Of a stretch of DNA of 64,000 nucleotides, positions 1 through 7,426 are shown piece after piece. A program made the translations under genes and the position numbers. How positions within the stretch are numbered: position 1 is the stretch's first letter; each line of letters starts with the position of its first letter. This DNA comes from Kamptonema formosum PCC 6407 (GTDB taxonomy: Bacteria > Cyanobacteriota > Cyanobacteriia > Cyanobacteriales > Microcoleaceae). Under the pieces are notes generated by a model. That model had not been told where the DNA came from, ran no database searches, and worked only from the letters and a program-made list of their open reading frames with translations. The DNA is taken from positions 2,594,839-2,658,838 of the forward strand of contig NZ_KB235903.1 in the NCBI RefSeq assembly GCF_000332155.1, given 5' to 3'.

Positions 1-35
1 GATGGAACAGGAAAGATAAAGATTCCTCTGTGTCC

Positions 36-134
36 CTCTGCCCCTCTGCCCCTCTGCCCCTCTGCCCCTCTGCCCCTCTGCCCCTCTGCTCCCCTGCCCC
101 TCTGCCCCCCTGCTCCCCTGCTCCCCATCTCCCC
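36..134. repeat. C-rich 8-bp tandem repeat
   Basis: About a dozen tandem copies of CCCCTCTG, degenerating into CCCCTG and CTCCC at the right edge, lie just downstream of the leftward SagB-like gene. They keep an open frame only because of their composition. It is a low-complexity repeat; nothing suggests a coding role. Confidence 0.85.
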
Positions 135-140
135 CTCTCC

Positions 141-1676
141 CTATCTTGGCCGGCCGAGAGTGGTGATGTAAAGGACGGCTTCATCAGCAGGAATGCCGAG
201 AACTTCGTTAACGTGGTCGTCGAAAAAGCCACCGATACCGCTGACTCCTAAACGTAGGTGGATGGCTGCTAGATTCAATCTTTGCCCTAAATGGCCAGCG
301 TCCAAATGCAGATAGCGGTACACGCGATCGCCATATTTTGCTACTGCTTTCTTCAAGTCGGCGGTATGAAACAGCACCACTCCTGCATCCCTCCCCAGTT
401 CTTGCCCCAAACACAAAAAGTGTAACTCACGCCGAAAATTTTTAAACCGAATTTGTCGCAATTCTTGAGCTTTGGGAGCGTAATAGTAACAGCCATCTTC
501 TAAACCTGTTACGCCAGAAACGGCGATAAATGTTTCAATTAAACTCAGGTCGAAATAATCGGGCGAACCGTCTAAACCTTGGTCGATATAGTGATGGGAT
601 TGATAAGTAAAATCTAGTAAAGCTAGAAGTTCGCCCAAATTCAATGTAGCACCTGTATAGGCACGGGTAGAACGCCGCTTAAAAATTGTACTTTCTAAGG
701 ATTCGAGGTTTGCACCCCAAGGTATGGATGGAGTGACGGCAGAAACTTTTGTGCAGAAAGGGAAGTTATATTTATCTTCTAGTTGCTCTTCACTTTCATC
801 AGCTTTCCAACGATCGGTTCCCAAGGAATCGGAGTTAATCAGAGTAGCTTTGTGCAGCGATACCAGCAGTTGACCCTCTGGAATTTTCGGATAGTCTGTC
901 TGGGTGGGCCCGGACAAGGCGGTTCGGAATCTAGGCAAGTTTTGTTCTATTTCTAGTAAATCAGCTAAGGCTGCGATCGCGATTGTTCCTTCTTGTTCCG
1001 AGTCAAGGTAAAGCAATTCATTCACCGCAGCATCGGCAAATCCGCCGATTAGGTGCGGCCGATAGTCATTCAGAGCACAGGCTAACTCGATATTGCCCAG
1101 TAGGTGGCCGCTATCCAAGTAAATTCGCCTGTAGGCCCGATCTTCGTAACGCCAAGCTGAACGGAAAAAAACTGCTGTAATTGCGATCGCGAGTTTTGTC
1201 TCCTCTAAAGCCGGATGCCAAAAACAAGCCCCTTGCAAAGCTGGCCAAACTTCGCTATTCCAAAAATGAACTAAAGAATGAGTCCTAACTTGATAGTTGT
1301 AAAGTCCCGCAGGTAACAATCCCGTACCGCGAGAAATTATATAAACCTCCGCAGGGTATAGCCCACCCGCAGAAGGGGCCGATCTCAAATAAAGCGGAGC
1401 TCCCCCCATTGTCGGTACTTTCGCCGTCAAACCGTAACTACAAAGCAGCAACCGAGACAATCGTTGCCACCATTTCACATCAGGATCGGTCGCTAACCCT
1501 TCCGATCGATCTCTGAGATATGGCTTTAAGTCAAAAGTTGCCCCAATTTTATATTCCTTAAAGGGAACTGGCTGTTGTTCCCAATCTAGTTGTTTATTTT
1601 TGGCCGCTATGGTTTGGGGGTCGTATTTCGTTCGCTCGTGGTAGTGTTGAGCAATAGACAAGGGAAGTTCTGGCAT
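141..1676 (-). CDS. SagB/ThcOx-type dehydrogenase with two nitroreductase domains
   Basis: A 511-residue protein holding two tandem FMN-dependent nitroreductase-fold halves. The first (about residues 65-255) has the SagB-like motif RSAPSAGGLYPAEVY near residue 98 and a later segment YLDSGHLLGNIELA. The second (about 325-505) opens with RRSTRAY and closes with HLDAGHLGQRLNLA and GIGGFFDD, the same layout. Single-domain SagB proteins are about half this length, so this is a fused pseudodimer, a known form in cyanobacteria. Family members oxidise azoline rings in peptide natural products or act as general flavin oxidoreductases. No YcaO, cyclodehydratase or precursor peptide gene is seen nearby, so the substrate is unknown. 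It is transcribed alone towards the window edge. Confidence 0.85.
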   Translation of the reverse strand: MPELPLSIAQHYHERTKYDPQTIAAKNKQLDWEQQPVPFKEYKIGATFDLKPYLRDRSEGLATDPDVKWWQRLSRLLLCSYGLTAKVPTMGGAPLYLRSAPSAGGLYPAEVYIISRGTGLLPAGLYNYQVRTHSLVHFWNSEVWPALQGACFWHPALEETKLAIAITAVFFRSAWRYEDRAYRRIYLDSGHLLGNIELACALNDYRPHLIGGFADAAVNELLYLDSEQEGTIAIAALADLLEIEQNLPRFRTALSGPTQTDYPKIPEGQLLVSLHKATLINSDSLGTDRWKADESEEQLEDKYNFPFCTKVSAVTPSIPWGANLESLESTIFKRRSTRAYTGATLNLGELLALLDFTYQSHHYIDQGLDGSPDYFDLSLIETFIAVSGVTGLEDGCYYYAPKAQELRQIRFKNFRRELHFLCLGQELGRDAGVVLFHTADLKKAVAKYGDRVYRYLHLDAGHLGQRLNLAAIHLRLGVSGIGGFFDDHVNEVLGIPADEAVLYITTLGRPR

Positions 1677-1830
1677 AGGTCAGTTGAGGAACAGTGTTAA
1701 ATGAAAGTGTTATCGATCTTGGCATTGCCTGCTCGGAATATGTCGTGAAGTCAACTACAGGGAACGCGATTGGCAGTATATATAAGCCAACTAAATATCT
1801 TTCACTCTAGTCAATTATTACCTTAAAGTT

Positions 1831-1863
1831 AAGCCCCGCAGAGATGACAATCCTGCGGGGCTT
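1831..1863. terminator. Bidirectional stem-loop terminator
   Basis: A perfect 11-bp inverted repeat, AAGCCCCGCAG (1831-1841) with CTGCGGGGCTT (1853-1863), encloses an 11-nt loop. It lies just past the stop codon of the leftward IS110-like gene and is G+C rich, with short T-rich sequence on the plus side. It probably ends the transposase transcript and shields the SagB-like gene. Confidence 0.7.
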
Positions 1864-1871
1864 TAGTGTTT

Positions 1872-1889
1872 AAATGGCTCGTGCCATTT
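1872..1889. other. Small palindrome at the 3' end of the IS110-like gene
   Basis: AAATGGC-TCGT-GCCATTT forms a perfect 7-bp stem with a 4-nt loop two bases beyond the transposase stop codon. IS110-family elements often have only a very short region after the ORF, sometimes with short subterminal inverted repeats. This may mark the right end of the element, but the exact boundary cannot be fixed from one copy. Confidence 0.4.
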
Positions 1890-1891
1890 TA

Positions 1892-3079
1892 TCAATGGCA
1901 AATTTCCTTAACCAACTCCTTAAACAACATCCGCACAGCTTTAGCAACCAAACGCGATCGCACCAGTTTAATTGGTTGCTTCTGGGCCTTAGCCTCATCC
2001 ATCATCTCCCCCAGCAGTTCCCCCACAAAGGACGGAACCCGGCTTTTCCGAACCTCAATCCGAGTAAACAGCCACTGCCAGAGAGCCTGGCGACACAAGC
2101 TCGAACCAGCCTTCTTAGACTTCTTCTTCTCATCACCCGACCACTCACGCACCGGTGCGGCCCCCAAAGCCTTCATAAACCGACGCTCGCTGAAGTAACG
2201 CTTCGTCGGCTTCTTACTATTCTTACCCTTGCGAATAATCACCTCCGGTCTGCCCTCAGCATTGAGGTAATTTTCCAAAGGGAAAATCTGACTGAGTAAA
2301 AGAAACTGCGTTCGCAACCCAAAACCAAAACTGGTAAACACCTTACGGTAAGGAAAAAACCGAGAATCGGACATCATCAACTTCGTTGCCTCCAATTCAA
2401 TCAGCCGTTCCTGCAACTGCAAATCACACAGCATCTTCGCCGCAAACCTAGTTTCTTGAGTTATCCCAGTACCAACAGTTTGCAGATGGAGCTTATCATA
2501 CTTAGCTGACTTCCTTTCACCAGCCATCCATCCCCACAACAGCGGCAAATTATCCCCGCTGCGTTTTGACTGCACGTTCATCACTTCCGGCATCTGCCAC
2601 GCCAAATCTTGCCGCAGCCTGTTGATAATCGGTGATTGCACTCGGTTGTAATGCGCCAGTCTTAACGCCAGTTCTCGCAGCCGTGCTGTCTTCTGTTCTC
2701 GAATTTGAACGAACCGACGGGGAGAATCTTTGTAATCGAAATAGTAACAAGCCAGTGCCAAAGCATCAGCTTCATCATCCTTATCAGGCAAATCCAACTC
2801 CGACCGATAACTGGGAAGCTTGTTATTAGAAACTAGCCTTACTTCCACCCCGGCGCGGGCTAAGTGCGTCCCCCATAACCGAGCGTAATTTACCCCCGTC
2901 GGTTCCATGATTGCCACATCCGGCTTGAGTTCAAGCATCTGCTTAATCCCAGCCGCATCAGCCGATAGCGTCAAAAACTCAATGTCGTAATAAAGTTGTC
3001 GAGGTTCAGTCGGTTTCTCAGTTAATAAGCAAGCCACAACCGAGGACTTGCAAATATCAAGTCCCAAAACTCTGGGCAT
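1892..3079 (-). CDS. IS110-like DEDD recombinase (transposase)
   Basis: A 395-residue protein with the two-part IS110 plan. The N-terminal RuvC-like DEDD part shows LGLDICKS (D8), IMEPTG (E59) and DKDDEADA (D102, D105). The C-terminal Tnp20-like part shows LGAAPVREWSGD, with a candidate catalytic serine near residue 314, then AGSSLCRQAL. IS110 enzymes use DEDD plus Ser chemistry and, where studied, a bridge RNA encoded next to the gene. The ATG at 3079 is chosen because GGAG (3089-3092) sits 9 nt upstream; an in-frame TTG lies 15 nt earlier. At 395 residues it is longer than IS621 (about 326), with extra sequence in the middle. The frame is intact, so the element may be active. Confidence 0.85.
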   Translation of the reverse strand: MPRVLGLDICKSSVVACLLTEKPTEPRQLYYDIEFLTLSADAAGIKQMLELKPDVAIMEPTGVNYARLWGTHLARAGVEVRLVSNNKLPSYRSELDLPDKDDEADALALACYYFDYKDSPRRFVQIREQKTARLRELALRLAHYNRVQSPIINRLRQDLAWQMPEVMNVQSKRSGDNLPLLWGWMAGERKSAKYDKLHLQTVGTGITQETRFAAKMLCDLQLQERLIELEATKLMMSDSRFFPYRKVFTSFGFGLRTQFLLLSQIFPLENYLNAEGRPEVIIRKGKNSKKPTKRYFSERRFMKALGAAPVREWSGDEKKKSKKAGSSLCRQALWQWLFTRIEVRKSRVPSFVGELLGEMMDEAKAQKQPIKLVRSRLVAKAVRMLFKELVKEICH

Positions 3080-3104
3080 ATTGATTGTCTCCAAACGAGG
3101 GTGT

Positions 3105-3386
3105 ATAGCGCTGTTATCTCTGTAGCTAAAGCTTATGAATCACCCGAAGGCCGTAGCCTATTTCACTCTTAAAGCAGTGCATTTATAGCAACAGCCACAG
3201 AGGATTCCGCTCTGATTGCAGCAGTCGAGCCTATGAAAGATAAAAAGCCGAAGCTTGTTTCACTGTTAAGGCCCTAAACTGCTGCTAAATATGAGCGCTA
3301 GACCGAAGTCTAGGCGAAGGGTTTGCGCTACCCATCCGCGACCTTCCCTCAAGCACGAGAAAGTTTCGACTGTTACCTACACAGTC
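3105..3386 (-). ncRNA. Candidate IS110 bridge RNA with two similar lobes
   Basis: The non-coding stretch 5' of the recombinase gene folds by eye on the same strand. From the 5' end there is a GACUGU/ACAGUC hairpin (3368-3386) and a CUAGAC-UUCG-GUCUAG hairpin (3298-3313). Lobe 1 is closed by GCAGCAGU/ACUGCUGC (3278-3285 with 3218-3225) and holds AAGC-UUCG-GCUU (3245-3256). Lobe 2 is closed by GCUGUU/AACAGC (3190-3195 with 3110-3115) and holds CC-UUCG-GG (3143-3150). Both lobes carry a related internal run, UUAACAGUGAAACA and UUAAGAGUGAAAUA. The UUCG loops are C-G closed on the minus strand only, which fixes the orientation. Two similar internal loops match the target- and donor-binding loops of known bridge RNAs. 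The exact ends are guesses. Confidence 0.6.
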
Positions 3387-3480
3387 TCATCAGGCGGTTT
3401 TGGCTAATAATAAATCTTGCCAGGAAGCTGATTACTTGCTATCATAAAGTCAATATCTAACATTGCAGTTATCAAACAGC

Positions 3481-3512
3481 TTGGGGCAAAAGGAAAGCCG
3501 CTTTTGCCCCAA
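3481..3512. terminator. Stem-loop terminator of the leftward element operon
   Basis: A perfect 12-bp inverted repeat, TTGGGGCAAAAG (3481-3492) with CTTTTGCCCCAA (3501-3512), encloses an 8-nt loop. It lies directly downstream of the last leftward gene of the accessory block, between that block and the IS110-like element. Confidence 0.7.
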
Positions 3513-3521
3513 TTTATTGCC

Positions 3522-3725
3522 TTAAAAGGCGTTTAAACTATCGGCGTTAGTCATAGTCGTCATCGGCAACGACTGATTTAACAAACTCTTCACCTTCAGG
3601 CGCAACGTTAAAGCTGCGGCATCCGGGTCTTCACCTTCATCTAAAAGAGCCGTCATTTCCAGGCGTTCGCTTTGATAATCGCCTAGAGTCTTAACCTTCT
3701 GAACTGTGATGGTTGTCACCTTCAT
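3522..3725 (-). CDS. Small conserved-type hypothetical protein
   Basis: A 67-residue protein whose N-terminal half (MKVTTITVQKVKTLGDYQSE, then an acidic DEGEDPDAAAL stretch) resembles small hypothetical proteins I associate with cyanobacterial phages and plasmids; no function is known to me. The start has a textbook Shine-Dalgarno AAAGGAGGT about 6 nt before the ATG, so translation is likely. It overlaps the upstream gene by 35 bp, and they were probably co-transcribed. It is the last gene before the 3481-3512 terminator. Confidence 0.65.
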   Translation of the reverse strand: MKVTTITVQKVKTLGDYQSERLEMTALLDEGEDPDAAALTLRLKVKSLLNQSLPMTTMTNADSLNAF

Positions 3726-3957
3726 CTTTTACCTCCTTTATTGTCGGGAAATTTTCAGTTAGAAAGCATTTCAACCGTTCCGGGTCAGAGTGCTTGAATA
3801 ATTGAAAAGCACAAAGCAACATCGATTCTTGCAATTCTATTTGTGAGATTCCCTTCTCACGCGCAACCGTTTGTGCGAGGAGAACAAAAGCAATTGCCGC
3901 GATATTCCTTGTATCAAACTCATCGAATTTATCCAGAGAATCATAGCTTACTTGCAT
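3691..3957 (-). CDS. Hypothetical protein, 88 aa
   Basis: An 88-residue, mostly helical-looking protein that I do not recognise. The middle (NIAAIAFVLLAQTVAREKG) is hydrophobic but short of a clear membrane anchor. The C-terminus is charged. It overlaps the next leftward gene by 35 bp, which argues for a co-translated pair inside the accessory element's leftward operon. Confidence 0.5.
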   Translation of the reverse strand: MQVSYDSLDKFDEFDTRNIAAIAFVLLAQTVAREKGISQIELQESMLLCAFQLFKHSDPERLKCFLTENFPTIKEVKDEGDNHHSSEG

Positions 3958-4067
3958 TTAGAGCCTCTATTGAAAGAAAGCGGTTACTTCCACAAGCAAC
4001 CGCTCATGGTCATCATTTAGGTAATCATGAAAAAGACTAACCAGTTACATCGTTTGCATCACCTCCT

Positions 4068-4880
4068 TCAGGATGAATCCGGCATAAAGCCGGGTCTAGG
4101 GATGGGGATATAACTGGTGTGGTAACTCGTGCCATTACTGTCTGAAATTTCCCAGTTAATCTCAGCCTGTTCATGTTCCTTGACTAATGCTTCTGAGTCT
4201 GCTTTCCATGCTGCCTGTTTTTCAGGCGGTACAGGTGTGGGTTCAGCTTCGATTTCACCCAGTACATAGTCCGCCAATTCATCAATAACTTCTTGAACTG
4301 TGAGGTCTTTAGCCTCAGCTATTTTTTCAAGTTTGGCGTAAGTATCAGCTTTGACCTTGACTTGCTGAGGTTTAGTTTCAGGGGGAGTTTCGTCTAAAAT
4401 TTCAGCAATGTGTTTGGCGGTGATTGGTTGGCCAGGTGGCGTGTTATCTAAAACGTCTTGCCACTTGTCATATAAGGGAGAATCCAACCCGAAAACGGGA
4501 TTGAATTTTACTAGCGGTAATGCTTGAGCAACACAGTTGGGTAATTGTTCAAATCCAAGCGCTGCTAATCTCAGACAGACTTCAGCAGCCGAGATAATTT
4601 TGATGCAATAGTGAGCACTTTTTCTCAGAACTTTTAAGCAATATTCTTTGAAAGAGTTAAAGCCTTGCTTTTGATATAGCTTGTAGTATCGCATTTTATC
4701 TAAGAAGTATCCTACCTTGACATAGCTAAAAAATCCTACTTGAATTTCTCTATCTACATCTACATCTAGGTAATCTAGCTCAGACCAGTCCTCCTGTTCG
4801 GCTATTTGTAACTCATCTGCAATCATTTGCAGAGGGACAGATTTGTATCTGCCATTGTGCTTTAGGTAACTAAGATCCAT
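4068..4880 (-). CDS. Putative phage/plasmid DNA-binding protein
   Basis: A 270-residue soluble protein. Residues 50-130 (VGYFLDKMRYYKLY, then GFNSFKEYCLKVL, then LPNCVAQALPLVKF) follow a pattern I recall from ParB-like or replication-associated proteins of cyanobacterial plasmids and phages: a helical segment with a conserved aromatic/Cys run, then an LP....Q..PL block and a tryptophan. The middle (GQPITAKHIAEIL) may be a small helix-turn-helix. The C-terminal third is acidic and proline-rich (VPPEKQAAW). It lies in the leftward, regulatory-looking block of the element. Function is inferred only from shape; a partition, replication or repressor role is possible. Confidence 0.55.
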   Translation of the reverse strand: MDLSYLKHNGRYKSVPLQMIADELQIAEQEDWSELDYLDVDVDREIQVGFFSYVKVGYFLDKMRYYKLYQKQGFNSFKEYCLKVLRKSAHYCIKIISAAEVCLRLAALGFEQLPNCVAQALPLVKFNPVFGLDSPLYDKWQDVLDNTPPGQPITAKHIAEILDETPPETKPQQVKVKADTYAKLEKIAEAKDLTVQEVIDELADYVLGEIEAEPTPVPPEKQAAWKADSEALVKEHEQAEINWEISDSNGTSYHTSYIPIPRPGFMPDSS

Positions 4881-4883
4881 AAT

Positions 4884-5168
4884 TTATTCCTGTTTCTCTG
4901 GCTTCTTGTTAAGTAAAAGATATTCTTCGCTGTCATCTGTTAGCCAAAAAGTATTATCAGAAATGATTCTGTTTGCATCAAAACCCCAAGGTTCCTCAAT
5001 TGTTTTACCTAATGGTCTGATGATTGGTTGTCCTTCATACTCGTAAATATCCGACAATTGGGATTTTTGAATGTCGGCACAGAAAGTATTCTTTTTACTT
5101 AATCGTAAAAATCCTACATTCATTCTGTCAGTCCAATCAACTACAAGCAAACGACCGATAAATCGCAT
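4884..5168 (-). CDS. Hypothetical protein, 94 aa
   Basis: A 94-residue protein of no recognised family, packed 3 bp upstream of the putative DNA-binding gene and 6 bp after the next gene. The sequence has a basic N-terminus (MRFIGRLLVVDWTDR) and an acidic C-terminus. The tight packing supports a real gene within a leftward operon. Confidence 0.5.
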   Translation of the reverse strand: MRFIGRLLVVDWTDRMNVGFLRLSKKNTFCADIQKSQLSDIYEYEGQPIIRPLGKTIEEPWGFDANRIISDNTFWLTDDSEEYLLLNKKPEKQE

Positions 5169-5174
5169 GATTTT

Positions 5175-5561
5175 CTATTTCTCGTCAGCGATAATTTCAA
5201 TTTGACAGAGGTTGAGGTCGCAGGTGTCTTTGAGATCATCAAGGATTTGATAAAGCTTTTGCAAGGCGTGAAAGTTGCCGGCACATTTAATAATCAAGTC
5301 GCTGGCGATTGATTCCAGGCTGTTGATTTCTTGGTTAACGGCTTCGGTAATTGGCGGGATCTGTCCGAGTTGGTAGGTGTAAATTTTCATGTTTTGTTCC
5401 TTTGGCTCCCAGTCCGAGCAGTAAAAATCAGATGAGGTTTCTCGGAAAAGGTCAACTTCTTCTCTGTATGAATACCGGGGGGTAATGTAAGCGTCAACGC
5501 CGCCGTAAGATTTGCAATATCCTTTATCCCAATCGCGGCAATTACTACAAGTTTTTTTCAT
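5175..5561 (-). CDS. Hypothetical protein with N-terminal Cys cluster
   Basis: A 128-residue protein. Residues 1-52 carry CSNCRDWDKGYC and YCSDW, four cysteines spaced as in a small metal-binding knuckle. Residues 58-128 look helical. An internal ATG at 5390 (residue 58) is preceded by AAAGGAAC at good spacing, stronger than the signal before the upstream ATG, so a 71-residue shorter product may also or instead be made. Function is unknown; it belongs to the leftward block of the element. Confidence 0.5.
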   Translation of the reverse strand: MKKTCSNCRDWDKGYCKSYGGVDAYITPRYSYREEVDLFRETSSDFYCSDWEPKEQNMKIYTYQLGQIPPITEAVNQEINSLESIASDLIIKCAGNFHALQKLYQILDDLKDTCDLNLCQIEIIADEK

Positions 5562-5569
5562 GGTTGTTA

Positions 5570-5622
5570 GTTGCTAGTTGTTAACTGTTAACTGTTAACG
5601 GCTAATTGCTAATTGGAAGGAA
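5570..5622. repeat. TTAACTG-type heptamer repeat patch
   Basis: Short runs of GTTAACT and related CTAATTG heptamers lie upstream of the Cys-cluster gene. This is the same class of cyanobacterial short tandem repeat that recurs at 34698-34744 and 48600-48680. Confidence 0.6.
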
Positions 5623-5677
5623 GCGATCGCCCGTAGTATGACGATCGCACGTTAACTGATTGGGAGATAATTCATGT

Positions 5678-6658
5678 CTACCGGAAACGTGGCGGGTCAC
5701 GCGCCACAGATAGAGGGATGTTCAAGCCGTCATTATTGATTTGCCAGCTTTCGCCGCAGCTTGGGCAGATCATCCAATCATCAAAGGTAATTCCTTCGGA
5801 AGTTACGAGGATTGCGTCGTTGCAGCCACATTGGGGGCAACAATCAACATCTTCATTCCCATCTTCATCTTGATCATCGTCGGAGGCTGGCGTAGGCGTG
5901 TTTATTGCATCCACAAACCAGTCTTCATTGCAGTCTTCGCATTCTATCCAATTGTGAAAAGTGTGGTTTCCAGTGGAAACGAATTTGATGTAATCGCTGC
6001 CACAGTGAGGGCAACATTTTTCTTCCAGTTCCTCAGTTTCCACAACTTCCAGCGGTGGAACTTCCATCACTTCGGAAGTGGCGATCGCTTCGGTCGGCTT
6101 CGCGATCGCATCCAGTTCCTCAGCTTCCAACTCTTCAACTTGCGCTGGGGGAAGTTTTTCGTGTCTCCATCCTTCGTGACCGCAGTCACGGCAATAGAAG
6201 TAATACTCGTTGGGGTCGTGGTAGTGGAAGCGTCGAAGGTCTGGGCTTCCACATTGAGAGCAATTTTCAGAATGTTCTGTCAGTTCTTCAGCTTGTGCCG
6301 GGGGAACTGGGGGAGTTGGAGGGGGAGTTGGGGGAGTCGGAGAGGGCTCATCTAAGTCATCGTCATCATCCAACATCTCTTGTGTGACGTGGGATGGCAG
6401 CTTCGTTAAGTTGAGTGCCGGGGAAAGTTCCGAAGTAATGGAACTGTCCTCACAGGCCAACAAAATCAGGTTTTTGGGTAAGAAACTGCGGGCGCGATCG
6501 CCACTAATTCCTACCCGCCCAGAGGGAAAAAACTTGGTGATGTGGCCGATCGCTTTCCCTGGATAGTGCTTGTGTGACCTCGGCAAGTCAATAAACTGCT
6601 TGTCTAACTGAATAACACACAACCACGCTGGAGCCAAAAGCTCTGGCGTTTTGTTCAA
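5678..6658 (-). CDS. Protein with three C-terminal zinc ribbons
   Basis: A 326-residue protein. Residues 1-95 form an unrecognised domain. A proline/glutamate-rich linker (PSPTPPTPPPTPPVPP) follows. Three similar zinc ribbons come next: CSQCGSPD...CRDCGHEG, CPHCGSDY...CEDCNEDW and CPQCGCND...CPSCGESW, each a CxxC...CxxC pair. Repeated ribbons suggest nucleic-acid or protein binding, possibly transcriptional control. The only long-frame start is TTG at 6658, directly after an in-frame stop and without a clear Shine-Dalgarno, so the true start is uncertain. It diverges from the rightward genes across 6659-6671, the probable regulatory switch region of the element. Confidence 0.65.
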   Translation of the reverse strand: MNKTPELLAPAWLCVIQLDKQFIDLPRSHKHYPGKAIGHITKFFPSGRVGISGDRARSFLPKNLILLACEDSSITSELSPALNLTKLPSHVTQEMLDDDDDLDEPSPTPPTPPPTPPVPPAQAEELTEHSENCSQCGSPDLRRFHYHDPNEYYFYCRDCGHEGWRHEKLPPAQVEELEAEELDAIAKPTEAIATSEVMEVPPLEVVETEELEEKCCPHCGSDYIKFVSTGNHTFHNWIECEDCNEDWFVDAINTPTPASDDDQDEDGNEDVDCCPQCGCNDAILVTSEGITFDDWMICPSCGESWQINNDGLNIPLSVARDPPRFR

Positions 6659-6660
6659 CT

Positions 6661-6666
6661 AGGAGG
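6661..6666 (+). promoter_or_regulatory. Strong ribosome binding site
   Basis: A perfect AGGAGG sits 5 nt before the ATG at 6672. It is the main argument that the short rightward frame at 6672 is translated. Confidence 0.6.
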
Positions 6667-6671
6667 AATTA

Positions 6672-6875
6672 ATGACAACTAATGCAGGCACAGAAAAAGT
6701 GCGATCGCTACCCGTCCACTGGACTTGGCTCCAGTGTCCAGTGGACATCAAACCGATACTACAAAATGCAGCTTCATTGAGGGCGATCGCCACTTTCCCG
6801 CTGTCTCCTGGTGAAGCTGGTACGAAAGCCAAAACCCTTACCAATCAAAGGTTTTTGAAAATCGCCGCTTTGTAG
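6672..6875 (+). CDS. Possible small element protein, 67 aa
   Basis: A 67-residue frame of no recognised family. Support is the perfect ribosome binding site and its place as the first rightward frame after the divergent leftward operon. Against it are the overlap with a strong inverted repeat (6714-6746) and several HIP1 sites, which could equally mean the stretch is regulatory. It has no clear domain and ends in a basic, hydrophobic tail. Confidence 0.35.
   Translation: MTTNAGTEKVRSLPVHWTWLQCPVDIKPILQNAASLRAIATFPLSPGEAGTKAKTLTNQRFLKIAAL
6714..6746. promoter_or_regulatory. 11-bp inverted repeat in the divergent control region
   Basis: GTCCACTGGAC (6714-6724) and GTCCAGTGGAC (6736-6746) are perfect reverse complements with an 11-nt spacer. 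They sit about 60-90 bp inside the divergence point between leftward and rightward element genes, a place where a repressor operator or attenuator hairpin would fit. The function is inferred from position. Confidence 0.45.
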
Positions 6876-6906
6876 TATCAGGTGATTCAAGCATCGAGGA
6901 CAAATT

Positions 6907-7131
6907 ATGGACAAAGGCATAGATAAGCAAGTACAGCTATTTTCCCAGGACTATGAAGATGGTGAAGAGATGGCGCAGCGCTACCTAAAAATCATCGACA
7001 GACCTGCCTACCTCACCCGCAAAGAATCATTCCACAAACGGGGTGGAACTCACAGCAAATCTAAAAAGACAGGCAGAAACGATGGGAGAACTCAAAGATT
7101 GGACGGGGGACGACATGACTCAATGGACTGA
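6907..7131 (+). CDS. Hypothetical small protein, 74 aa
   Basis: A 74-residue, charged protein, acidic at the start (QDYEDGEEMAQRYLK) and strongly basic at the end (KSKKTGRNDGRTQR). A GAGG lies about 8 nt before the ATG. It overlaps the following gene in another frame. No family is recognised. Confidence 0.45.
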   Translation: MDKGIDKQVQLFSQDYEDGEEMAQRYLKIIDRPAYLTRKESFHKRGGTHSKSKKTGRNDGRTQRLDGGRHDSMD

Positions 7132-7426
7132 ATACCGAGTGAACATGGCCGAAGAACTAGAGCAGCGCTGCATCGATCGCTGGGACGAGCTGTGGAAATT
7201 TAACGGCGGCCTCGAACCTAAATTCTGGTTTGGCGATCGCGTCAAGTTCCAAGAGCGATCTGTAGTGATTGTTGGTATGGAGTGGCTAGAGGACAAGTTT
7301 GCAGAAGAGGGAACGCTTGAGGATGGGTGGTGGTATCTCACTTTTGGCAAGAACGGAAGCTGGAGGATTCACGAAAGCAACTTACAAGTGATCGACACAG
7401 GAGAAGAACAATGCCAAGGTTTTTAG
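7082..7426 (+). CDS. Hypothetical Trp-rich protein, about 114 aa
   Basis: A soluble, Trp-rich protein (DWTGDD, WDELWKFNGG, KFWFGDRV, GWWYLTF). The GDRVKFQ....IVGMEW pattern looks like a small beta-barrel (SH3/KOW-like) but this is only a resemblance. The ATG at 7082 is preferred over a GTG at 7043, which would create a longer overlap with the previous frame; an ATG at 7115 is also possible. It overlaps the next gene by 16 bp, suggesting coupling. Confidence 0.55.
   Translation: MGELKDWTGDDMTQWTEYRVNMAEELEQRCIDRWDELWKFNGGLEPKFWFGDRVKFQERSVVIVGMEWLEDKFAEEGTLEDGWWYLTFGKNGSWRIHESNLQVIDTGEEQCQGF

Noticed and set aside
30-251. Open frame over the CCCCTCTG repeat
   Set aside because: Low-complexity repeat gives Ser/Pro/Leu runs and the frame runs into the SagB gene on the other strand.
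1866-2299. Rightward frames of 110 and 141 residues
   Set aside because: They lie opposite the intact recombinase gene and have no motif or ribosome binding site.
5741-6387. Rightward frames of 204 and 110 residues
   Set aside because: Mirror images of the zinc-ribbon gene; the ribbon cysteines explain the open frame.
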